Assembly: GCF_900637185.1 (NCBI RefSeq)
Contig: NZ_LR134352.1
Location: 2,904,001-2,968,000, forward strand
Length of the DNA: 64,000 nucleotides
Source: Nocardia asteroides
GTDB lineage: Bacteria; Actinomycetota; Actinomycetes; Mycobacteriales; Mycobacteriaceae
Reading direction: 5' to 3'
Shown here: in pieces, positions 56,966 to 64,000 of the stretch
How the letters are laid out: the number at the start of each line of letters is the position of its first letter
Numbering within the stretch: position 1 is the first letter of the stretch
Program-made: the position numbers and the translations under genes
The notes under the pieces: model-generated
The model's input: only the letters and a program-made list of their open reading frames with translations
What the model was told of the DNA's origin: nothing
Databases searched by the model: none

Positions 56966-57964
56966 GTGAACCATGACACCGAGAACCCCCGTCATGTGCC
57001 GGTCCTGCTCGAACGCGCCGACGACCTGCTCGGCCCCGCGCTGAGCGAACCGGGCGCCGTCTACATCGACGCGACCCTCGGCCTGGGCGGGCACGCGGAG
57101 CATTTCCTGCGCACCTATCCGAACGCGCACCTGGTCGGTCTCGACCGCGACACCACCGCGCTGAAACTGGCGGGCGAGCGCTTGGCGCCCTACGCCGACC
57201 GGATCACACTGGTGCACACCCGCTATGACGGCATCGCCGACGCGCTGCACCAGGCCGGCCTGTCCGAGATCGGTTCGGTCTCCGCGATCCTGATGGATCT
57301 CGGTGTGTCGTCGATGCAGCTCGACGAGGCCGATCGCGGCTTCGCCTACTCCGTCGACGCGCCGCTGGACATGCGGATGGACCCGACCACCGGCCCGACC
57401 GCCGCCGACGTGCTCAACACCTACAGCCACGGCGATCTGGCCCGGGTGCTGAAAACCTATGGCGACGAACGGTTCGCGGGCAAGATCGCCTCGGAGGTGC
57501 TGCGCAGGCGCGCGGTCAAGCCGTTCAGTACCAGCGCCGAACTGGTCGAGCTGCTCTACGCCACCATCCCGGCGGCGGCGCGGCGCACCGGCGGGCATCC
57601 GGCCAAGCGCACGTTCCAAGCCCTGCGGGTGGAGGTCAACGGCGAGCTCGACTCGTTGCGGGCCGCGCTGCCCGCCGCGCTCGACGCGCTGCGCGTGGGC
57701 GGTCGGATCTGCGTGATGTCGTACCAGTCGCTGGAGGACCGGCTGGTCAAACAGGAGTTCGCACCCCGGATCGTGTCCCGCTCCCCGGTCGACCTGCCGG
57801 TCGAATTGCCCGGCATGGGACCGGAATTCCGGATGCTGACCCGTGGTGCGGAGAAGGCGACCGAGTCCGAGATCGAGGTCAACCCGCGATCCGCGCCGGT
57901 GCGGATGCGCGCGGCCGAACGGATCGCGGAGAGGTCAGGGAGGACACAGGAGGGGACACGATGA
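56966..57964 (+). CDS. rsmH: 16S rRNA (cytosine(1402)-N(4))-methyltransferase
   Basis: The 332-residue enzyme methylates N4 of C1402 in 16S rRNA using SAM. Motifs: [25 protein letters not shown] (SAM site), [35 protein letters not shown] (core: [16 protein letters not shown]), [15 protein letters not shown] and [17 protein letters not shown] 56966 with GGGAGG 5 bases upstream is chosen. There are 219 bases between mraZ and this gene. Its stop overlaps ftsL. Confidence 0.95.
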   Translation: MNHDTENPRHVPVLLERADDLLGPALSEPGAVYIDATLGLGGHAEHFLRTYPNAHLVGLDRDTTALKLAGERLAPYADRITLVHTRYDGIADALHQAGLSEIGSVSAILMDLGVSSMQLDEADRGFAYSVDAPLDMRMDPTTGPTAADVLNTYSHGDLARVLKTYGDERFAGKIASEVLRRRAVKPFSTSAELVELLYATIPAAARRTGGHPAKRTFQALRVEVNGELDSLRAALPAALDALRVGGRICVMSYQSLEDRLVKQEFAPRIVSRSPVDLPVELPGMGPEFRMLTRGAEKATESEIEVNPRSAPVRMRAAERIAERSGRTQEGTR

Positions 57965-58968
57965 GCGTGCGGACGAGCACCGTCGCGGTGCCGAGTCGGA
58001 CGGCCCGGCGCGTCGAAGCGGCCGAGCGGGTGAAATCCGGTGCTGCGCAGCGCGCCTACGCGCGGAAACGCACCAGGGAACAGCTGCTCGACGGCATCGA
58101 GCTGCCCGAACGGGCATCCACGATGGCCGGGCGGATCCCCTTCGTCACCGCGATCATCGGTCTGCTCGGCTGCGGCCTGGCGCTGACCCTGCTGCTCACC
58201 ACCCGGGCCGCCGAGGACAGCTACCTGCTCGGAGACGCCAGGGCCGTCAACCGCAAGCTCGCCGACGAGCGCGCCGCGCTGCAGCGTGAGGTCGCCGCCG
58301 CCGATTCGGCCCCCGAATTGGCCTCGCGGGCCAGGGAACTGGGCATGATCCCGGCCAAGGATCCGGCGCGGCTGGTGCTCGGCCCGGGTGGGGAGGTCAC
58401 CGTCATCGGCACGCCGACGCCCGCGCAGGGCGCCCCGGTGCCGCCGCTGAACGGCCCGCCGACCACCACCCCCAACGGTCCGCTGCCCGGTCATGTGCAG
58501 GCCCAAGGCGAGCGGGTGGTGCCGGTCCAGCCCGGCGCGCCGACCTCGAGCCCGGCCACCCCGGGTGGCACGCCCGCGCCGGTCCTCGCCGCGCCGGGTG
58601 CTCAGGCCGCCCCCACGGTCCAGGCCGCACCGGCGCCGCAGCCCGCGGTGGCGGCACCGCCCGCGCCGCTGGCCCCCGCGGCTACCGAACCGGCTCCGCT
58701 CGCGTCGGCCGGTGACGCGCCCGCTCCGGTCGACGGTCAGGCTCCGGCCGGTACTCCCGCGCCGGACCGGGTCGACGTGGCAACCCCCGGCGACCCCCTC
58801 GCGCCGGTCACCGTGCCGGACCGGGTCGACGTCGCCACCCCGGGCGACCCCCTCGCGCCGGCCGATACGCCGCCGCCCGCACCGGGTGTCGCGGCCGGCC
58901 TACCCGGCCGACCGGCCGGACCGCCGAGCGAGACACCGCAGATCGTCGCTCCGGAAGGTGGCCGATGA
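57961..58968 (+). CDS. ftsL: FtsL-like division protein with long Pro/Ala-rich tail
   Basis: The 335-residue protein has a basic cytoplasmic start, one membrane helix (about 60-80, [19 protein letters not shown]), and a short coiled coil ([17 protein letters not shown]) followed by [22 protein letters not shown], typical of FtsL. From about residue 145 on it is Pro/Ala-rich extracytoplasmic sequence, including two copies of [14 protein letters not shown]. It is at the Rv2164c position. The start overlaps the rsmH stop (ATGA) and the stop overlaps pbpB. Confidence 0.88.
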   Translation: MSVRTSTVAVPSRTARRVEAAERVKSGAAQRAYARKRTREQLLDGIELPERASTMAGRIPFVTAIIGLLGCGLALTLLLTTRAAEDSYLLGDARAVNRKLADERAALQREVAAADSAPELASRARELGMIPAKDPARLVLGPGGEVTVIGTPTPAQGAPVPPLNGPPTTTPNGPLPGHVQAQGERVVPVQPGAPTSSPATPGGTPAPVLAAPGAQAAPTVQAAPAPQPAVAAPPAPLAPAATEPAPLASAGDAPAPVDGQAPAGTPAPDRVDVATPGDPLAPVTVPDRVDVATPGDPLAPADTPPPAPGVAAGLPGRPAGPPSETPQIVAPEGGR

Positions 58969-60848
58969 AGAACAGCGGGCCCGCGTCGCGACAGCGACGC
59001 GGGCCGGTGTCGTCGAGGGCCCGTCGCGGCGGCTCGCTCTCGCCGGACCGGCCGATCCGGTTGCGTCTGGGCGTCGGCCGGGTCACCCTGCTGGCGACGC
59101 TGGCCGTGGTGGCGCTGCAACTGCTCTACGTCCAGAGCATCGCCGCGCCCGGGCTGTCGGCGCAGGCCGCCTCGCAGCGCACCACCAAGGAGACCGAGGC
59201 CGCCGTGCGCGGCCCGATCACCGACCGGTACGGCAACCAGCTCGCCTTCACCATCACCGCGAAAGCGCTGACCTTCCAACCGGTCCGGGTGCGCCAGCAG
59301 CTGGCCGACGCGAGGAAGGCCAAGGCGAGCGCGCCCGATCCCGAGCAGCGGCTGAAGGACATCGCCAAGTTCGTCCACGAGAAGCTCGGCGCCGCGGCGC
59401 CCAAGGAGGACGAGCTGCTCGACAAGCTGCGCAGCGACAAGACCTTCACCTACCTCGCCCGCAATGTCGACCCGCGGGTGGCCTCGGAGATCACCGCCAA
59501 GTTCCCCGAGGTCGGTGCCGAACGGCAGGACCTGCGCGAATACCCCGGCGGCGCACTGGCCGCCAATGTGGTCGGCGCGACCGGCTGGGACGGGCACGGC
59601 CAGATCGGCCTGGAATCCGCCCTGGACTCGGTGCTCGCGGGCACCGACGGATCGCGCACCTACGACAAGGGTTCCGACGGTGCCGTGATCCCGGGCAGCT
59701 ACCGTGACCAGCAGCCTGCCGTCAACGGCTACGGCGTGGAACTGACCCTGGACGCCGACCTGCAGTACTACGTGCAGCAGCAGGTGCAGCAGGCCAAGCA
59801 GGCCTCTGGCGCGTCCTCGGCGTCGGCGGTGGTGCTCGACGCCAAGACCGGCCAGGTACTGGCCATGGCCAACGACAACACCTTCAATCCCGCACTGGGG
59901 CCCCAGCATTGGGCCTCGGCCGACATGAGCAACCCCTCGGTGGCCGAACCCTTCGAACCCGGTTCGGTGAACAAGATCGTCACCGCGGCCGCCGCCGTCG
60001 AGTACGGGCTCACCACGGCCGACGAGGTGCTGCAGGTGCCCGGCTCGATCCGGATGTCCGGCGTCACGGTCAACGACGCGTGGCAGCACGGCACCGCGCC
60101 GTACACGACCACCGGGATCTTCGGGAAGTCCTCCAACGTGGGCACGCTCATGCTCGCGCAGCGGGTGGGGGAGGACCGCTTCGCCGACATGGTGGACCGG
60201 TTCGGCCTCGGCAAGCGCACCGGGATCGGGCTGCCGGGCGAGAGCCCCGGCCAGGTGCCCGCGCGCGATCAGTGGTCCGGCGGCACCTTCGCCAATCTGC
60301 CCATCGGCCAGGGCCTGTCGATGACGACCCTGCAGATGACCGGCATGTACCAGGCCATCGCCAACGACGGCCTGCGCATCCCGCCGCGCATCGTCAAGGC
60401 CAGGGTCGCCCCCGACGGCACCCGCACCGAGGAACTGCAGCCCGACGGCGTGCGGGTGGTGAGCCCGCAGACCGCGAGCACGCTGCGCACCATCTTCCAG
60501 GCGACCGTGCAGAAGGACCCGATGGGCTACCAGATGGGCACCGGCGCGCCCGCCGCGATCGAGGGCTACCAGGTGGCGGGCAAGACCGGCACCGCGCAGA
60601 AGGTCGACCCCGCCTGCCGGTGCTATTCGACCTCGTCGTTCTACATCACCTTCGCCGGCATGGCGCCCGCCGACAACCCCCGGTACGTGATCGGCATGAT
60701 GCTCGACGCGCCGGTGCGCAGCTCCGACGGCACCGGCGGCGGCTCGGCCGCACCGCTGTTCCACAGCATCGCCTCCTGGGCGTTGCAGCGCGACCGGGTG
60801 CCCCCCTCGCCGGAACCGAAGCGCCTGGTCCTGGAGGCCGGGCTCTGA
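58965..60848 (+). CDS. pbpB: Septal peptidoglycan transpeptidase PbpB (FtsI, PBP3)
   Basis: The 627-residue class B penicillin-binding protein has a basic cytoplasmic tail, one membrane helix (about 40-60), a pedestal domain (RGPITDRYGNQLA, YPGGALAANVVG) and a transpeptidase domain. The active-site motifs are Ser334-x-x-Lys337 (EPGSVNK), SSN (KSSNVG) and Lys540-Thr-Gly (KTGTAQK). It cross-links septal peptidoglycan. A Cys pair near PACRCYS resembles a mycobacterial feature of this protein. It is coupled to ftsL by ATGA. Confidence 0.96.
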   Translation: MKNSGPASRQRRGPVSSRARRGGSLSPDRPIRLRLGVGRVTLLATLAVVALQLLYVQSIAAPGLSAQAASQRTTKETEAAVRGPITDRYGNQLAFTITAKALTFQPVRVRQQLADARKAKASAPDPEQRLKDIAKFVHEKLGAAAPKEDELLDKLRSDKTFTYLARNVDPRVASEITAKFPEVGAERQDLREYPGGALAANVVGATGWDGHGQIGLESALDSVLAGTDGSRTYDKGSDGAVIPGSYRDQQPAVNGYGVELTLDADLQYYVQQQVQQAKQASGASSASAVVLDAKTGQVLAMANDNTFNPALGPQHWASADMSNPSVAEPFEPGSVNKIVTAAAAVEYGLTTADEVLQVPGSIRMSGVTVNDAWQHGTAPYTTTGIFGKSSNVGTLMLAQRVGEDRFADMVDRFGLGKRTGIGLPGESPGQVPARDQWSGGTFANLPIGQGLSMTTLQMTGMYQAIANDGLRIPPRIVKARVAPDGTRTEELQPDGVRVVSPQTASTLRTIFQATVQKDPMGYQMGTGAPAAIEGYQVAGKTGTAQKVDPACRCYSTSSFYITFAGMAPADNPRYVIGMMLDAPVRSSDGTGGGSAAPLFHSIASWALQRDRVPPSPEPKRLVLEAGL

Positions 60849-60951
60849 CAGCCGGCTTTGGCGCAACCCGCGTTGTCCGCCCGACACCGCGCGTCGGTAA
60901 CCTGACACGTCGTCTCGCCCACGCGCTCGATCACTCTCAGAGAGGAGCCTT

Positions 60952-62544
60952 GTGCCCGCGCAGTCCAGCCCGCACGCGCTCCGGCCGAACACGCCGCCGT
61001 CGACGTCGCTGCAGGCCCTGCTGGACCTCACCGGCGCCACGGTGCCGACCCCGGTAACCACCGAGATCACGGTCACCGGTATCGAGCAGCGTTCCCTCGC
61101 GGTGCGCCCCGGTGACCTGTTCGCCGCGTTGCCCGGTGCGAACGCGCACGGCGCGCGTTTCGCCGCCGACGCGATCGCCCGCGGCGCGGTGGCGGTGTAC
61201 ACCGACCCCGAGGGCGCCGCCCTGATCGGTGACGTCGCCGTCCCCGTGCTCGTGCGCGAGCAGCCGCGCGCCGTGCTCGGTGAGCTGTCGGCCGAGATCT
61301 ACGGCCATCCCAGCGACCGGCTCCGGATCATCGGCATCACCGGGACCTCCGGCAAGACCACCACCTCGTACCTGGTGGAGGCCGGGCTCGCCGCGGCAGG
61401 CCTGTCCACCGGGCTGATCGGCACCATCGAGACCCGCATCGGCGGCAGGCGGGTGCCCAGCGCGCTCACCACCCCCGAGGCGCCCCAGCTGCACGCGATG
61501 TTCGCCGCGATGGTCGAGCAGGGCGTGCAGGCGGTCGTGATGGAGGTGTCCAGCCACGCGCTGGCGCTGGGCCGGGTCGACGGGGTGCGGTTCGCGGTCG
61601 GCGCGTTCACCAACCTGTCCCAGGACCACCTCGACTTCCACGCCGACTTCGAGGACTACTTCGCCGCGAAACGCAAACTCTTCGAAGCGGATTCGCCGGT
61701 CGCCGCGCGCACCGCGGTGATCTGCGTGGACGACGAGTGGGGCACCCGCCTGGCCGGCGATCTCGACGCGCCGATAACCGTGTCGACCGTCGGGGCGGCC
61801 ACCTGGCAGGTCACCGGTGACGTGCACGCCACCGGCGGCACCCAGGACTTCACGGCGACCGGCCCCGACGGCGAGCTCACCGTGCGGCTGCGGTTGCCCG
61901 GCCGCTACAACGTCGCCAACGCGCTGCTCGCCGTCGCCACCTGCGCGGCGGCCGGGGTGGACCCGGCCGTGGCCGCGCCCGCGCTGGCGGGCGTCGACGT
62001 GCCGGGCAGGATGCAGCGGGTCGAGCGCGGCCAGGACTTCCTGGCCGTCGTCGACTACGCGCACAAGCCCGCCGCGGTCGAGTCGGTGGTGGCCACCCTG
62101 CGCGGGCACCTCACCGAGGCCGGGCACGGCAGGCTCGCGGTGGTCGTCGGCGCGGGCGGTGACCGGGACGCGGCCAAGCGCCCGCTGATGGGCGCCGCGG
62201 CGGCCCGCGGTGCCGATCTGCTGATCGTCACCGACGACAACCCCCGCACCGAGGACCCGGCGGCCATCAGGGCCGCCGTGGTGGCCGGTGCGCACGAACT
62301 CCCGGCCACCGATCGCGGCGAGATCCGCGAGATCGGTGACCGCGCGGCGGCCATCGCCGCGGCCGTCGCCTGGGCGCGGCCCGGCGACGTGGTACTCGTC
62401 GCGGGCAAGGGCCACGAGGCGGGCCAGGAGATCCAGGGCGTCAAGCATCCCTTCGACGACCGCGAGGTGGTCGCGGCGGCGCTGGAAACCCTGCCCACAC
62501 GACACAGTCCGCAGACGGACTCGGAGGACTTGACGGTTTCATGA
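60952..62544 (+). CDS. murE: UDP-MurNAc-L-Ala-D-Glu:meso-diaminopimelate ligase
   Basis: The 530-residue Mur ligase adds meso-diaminopimelate to the UDP-MurNAc dipeptide. It shows the ATP loop GITGTSGKTTTSYLVE, VMEVSSHALALGRVDG, FTNLSQDHLDFH, the carbamylated-lysine region AAKRKLF, RYNVANALLA and DDNPRTEDP. The DNPR motif marks meso-Dap rather than lysine specificity, as expected for an actinobacterium with mycolic acids. GTG 60952 has AGAGGAG upstream. Its stop overlaps murF (ATGA). Confidence 0.97.
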   Translation: MPAQSSPHALRPNTPPSTSLQALLDLTGATVPTPVTTEITVTGIEQRSLAVRPGDLFAALPGANAHGARFAADAIARGAVAVYTDPEGAALIGDVAVPVLVREQPRAVLGELSAEIYGHPSDRLRIIGITGTSGKTTTSYLVEAGLAAAGLSTGLIGTIETRIGGRRVPSALTTPEAPQLHAMFAAMVEQGVQAVVMEVSSHALALGRVDGVRFAVGAFTNLSQDHLDFHADFEDYFAAKRKLFEADSPVAARTAVICVDDEWGTRLAGDLDAPITVSTVGAATWQVTGDVHATGGTQDFTATGPDGELTVRLRLPGRYNVANALLAVATCAAAGVDPAVAAPALAGVDVPGRMQRVERGQDFLAVVDYAHKPAAVESVVATLRGHLTEAGHGRLAVVVGAGGDRDAAKRPLMGAAAARGADLLIVTDDNPRTEDPAAIRAAVVAGAHELPATDRGEIREIGDRAAAIAAAVAWARPGDVVLVAGKGHEAGQEIQGVKHPFDDREVVAAALETLPTRHSPQTDSEDLTVS

Positions 62545-64000
62545 TCGAGATGACACTGCGGGAGATCGCGGACGTCGTCGGCGGCGAGCTGCACGACGTT
62601 CCCGACCCCCAGGCACTGGTGACCGGTTCGGTCGAATTCGATTCGCGCCGAATCGGTTCCGGCGATCTGTTCCTCGCCCTGCCGGGCGCCAACTCCGACG
62701 GACACGACTACGCCGCCGCCGCGGTCGCCGCGGGCGCGGTCGCCGTGCTGGCGGCCCGTCCGGTCGGCGTGCCGGCGATCGTGGTGGCGCCCGCCAGCGG
62801 CTCGGTGCCCGCGACCTCGGTCGCGCTGAGCGCCGACGCCGACGGGTCCGGTGCCGCCGTGCTGGCGGCGCTGGCCGAGCTGGCCAGGGCCAGCACCGAG
62901 CGGCTGGCCGCGCGGACCGGGCTCACCGTCGTCGGCGTGACCGGTTCCTCCGGCAAGACCTCGACCAAGGACCTGCTGGCGGCCGTGCTGTCGCCGCTGG
63001 GTCCGGTCGTCGCGCCGCCGGGATCGTTCAACAACGAACTCGGACACCCGTGGACCGCGCTGCGCGCCGGTCTCGACACCAAGTTCCTCGCGCTCGAGCT
63101 GTCGGCCCGCGGCCCCGGCCACATCGCCGCGCTGGCGCGCATCGCGCCGCCGCGGATCGGTGTGGTGCTCAATGTCGGCACCGCGCACCTGGGTGAGTTC
63201 GGCAGCCGCGAGGCGATCGCGCAGACCAAGGGCGAGCTGGTCGAGGCCCTGCCCGCCGACGGGCTGGCCGTGCTCAACGCCGACGACCCGAACGTCGCGG
63301 CCATGGCCTCGCGCACCGAGGCCAGGGTCGTGCTGGTCGGCCTGTCCGGCGACGCCGACATCCGCGCCACCGACGTGGTCACCGACGAGCAGGCACGCGC
63401 CCGGTTCACCTTGCACGCCCGCGGTGAGTCCGTGCCGGTGCGGCTGGCCGTGCACGGCGAGCACCAGGTCGGCAACGCGCTGTCGGCGGCCGCGGTCGCG
63501 CTGGAATGCGGCGCCGACCTGGCCACCGTCGCCGCGGCGCTGTCGGGGGCCACCGCGGCCTCGGCGCGCCGGATGGACGTGCGGACCACCGCCGAAGGTG
63601 TCACCGTCATCAACGACTCCTACAACGCCAATCCCGATTCGGTGAAGGCCGCGCTCAAGGCGCTGGTCACCCTGGCCAAGGCGGGCGAGGAGCCGCGCCG
63701 CAGCTGGGCCGTGCTGGGCGAGATGGGCGAGCTCGGCGACACCTCGGTGATCGAGCACGACGCGATCGGACGCCTCGCGGTGCGCCTCGACGTCGACCGG
63801 TTGATCGTGGTCGGCACCGGACGACCCTCCCGGGGCATGCACCAGGGCGCGGTGATGGAAGGCTCATGGGGCGAGGAGTCGATTCTCGTGCCCGATATCG
63901 ACGCGGCGATCGCGCTGCTCGACGACGAGATCGCCGCGGGCGATGTGGTACTGGTCAAGGCGTCGAAGGCGGTGGGTCTGTGGGCCGTCGCCGAGCACCT
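62541..64000 (+). CDS. murF: UDP-MurNAc-tripeptide:D-Ala-D-Ala ligase, truncated by the window end
   Basis: The frame stays open to base 64000, giving about 486 of roughly 510-520 residues. It has the substrate block VEFDSRRIGSGDLFLALPGANSDGHDY (core: FDSRRIGSGDLFLALPG), the ATP loop VVGVTGSSGKTSTKDLL, FNNELGHPWT, LNVGTAHLGEFGS, HQVGNALSAAAVA, and NDSYNANPDSVKAAL. It completes the UDP-MurNAc pentapeptide. ATG 62541 overlaps the murE stop. The C-terminal end, and probably mraY, lie beyond the window. Confidence 0.95.
   Translation, partial: MIEMTLREIADVVGGELHDVPDPQALVTGSVEFDSRRIGSGDLFLALPGANSDGHDYAAAAVAAGAVAVLAARPVGVPAIVVAPASGSVPATSVALSADADGSGAAVLAALAELARASTERLAARTGLTVVGVTGSSGKTSTKDLLAAVLSPLGPVVAPPGSFNNELGHPWTALRAGLDTKFLALELSARGPGHIAALARIAPPRIGVVLNVGTAHLGEFGSREAIAQTKGELVEALPADGLAVLNADDPNVAAMASRTEARVVLVGLSGDADIRATDVVTDEQARARFTLHARGESVPVRLAVHGEHQVGNALSAAAVALECGADLATVAAALSGATAASARRMDVRTTAEGVTVINDSYNANPDSVKAALKALVTLAKAGEEPRRSWAVLGEMGELGDTSVIEHDAIGRLAVRLDVDRLIVVGTGRPSRGMHQGAVMEGSWGEESILVPDIDAAIALLDDEIAAGDVVLVKASKAVGLWAVAEH

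Noticed and set aside
60890..60905. GGTAACC half-site before murE as another MtrA box
   Set aside because: Only one half-site is present; the second does not match the CGAGACC repeat.

Overview
This is a high-GC actinobacterial chromosome segment that most resembles Nocardia or a close mycolic-acid relative. The reasons are near-continuous GC-rich coding, GTG/CTG/TTG starts, the actinobacterial qcrCAB/ctaE/ctaF respiratory genes, mannoglycolipid enzymes (PimB', MptA), and a gene order that, as I remember it, follows Mycobacterium tuberculosis from the Rv2199c end (ctaF) to the Rv2157c end (murF). Several blocks interrupt that synteny. No rRNA, tRNA, IS element, prophage or CRISPR array was recognised.

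Layout. 0-5 kb: end of ctaF, a bidirectional terminator, a flavin oxidoreductase, a Tat-exported PhoD-type phosphatase and an ABC1 kinase. 4.7-9.5 kb: a leftward gene string (two SRPBCC proteins, an ArsA-like ATPase, a small Cys-motif protein, ROK glucokinase, PlsC acyltransferase). 9.5-13.5 kb: pimB', a membrane-anchored gluzincin-like protein and two NlpC/P60 hydrolases that share an 18-bp direct-repeat motif upstream. 14-18.9 kb: an exonuclease/GIY-YIG fusion with a Cys/His-rich repeat insertion, a TrpF-like barrel protein, a lone RAM domain and trpD. 19-23.4 kb: ctaE-qcrC-qcrA-qcrB. 23.4-28 kb: a 3'-5' exoribonuclease, aroG, pknL (with PASTA repeats) and its neighbouring DNA-binding protein. 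28-30.7 kb: a divergent P1B-4 metal exporter and NmtR pair with a clear operator between them. 30.7-36.3 kb: a leftward crtE-crtI-mptA-crtB operon. 36.5-38.1 kb: metF and a DUF2867 gene with twin palindromes.

38.3-48.1 kb holds an eight-gene leftward operon (binding protein, two permeases, double ATPase, three luciferase-like flavin monooxygenases, a DUF1684 protein). Five of its gene junctions are 4-base start/stop overlaps, and it sits behind what reads as a SAM-I (S-box) riboswitch. I infer an uptake-and-oxidation pathway for an organosulfur compound that is switched off when S-adenosylmethionine is plentiful. 48.3-54.8 kb carries a secreted protein and a second carotenoid group (crtO, cruF, lppM, a GT2 glycosyltransferase). 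Between crtO and cruF lies a 214-codon Ser/Gly/Asn open frame made of a triplet-repeat tract and fitted at both ends by 4-base overlaps. 54.9-64 kb is the start of the division and cell wall cluster: mraZ with TGGGN boxes on its promoter, rsmH, ftsL, pbpB, murE and the first part of murF.

The genes fit a mycolata-type life: cytochrome bcc-aa3 respiration, mannolipid and peptidoglycan assembly, pigmentation (probably a glycosylated ketocarotenoid), and metal and sulfur homeostasis. All functional calls come from reading motifs and remembered family sequences; no database search was run.
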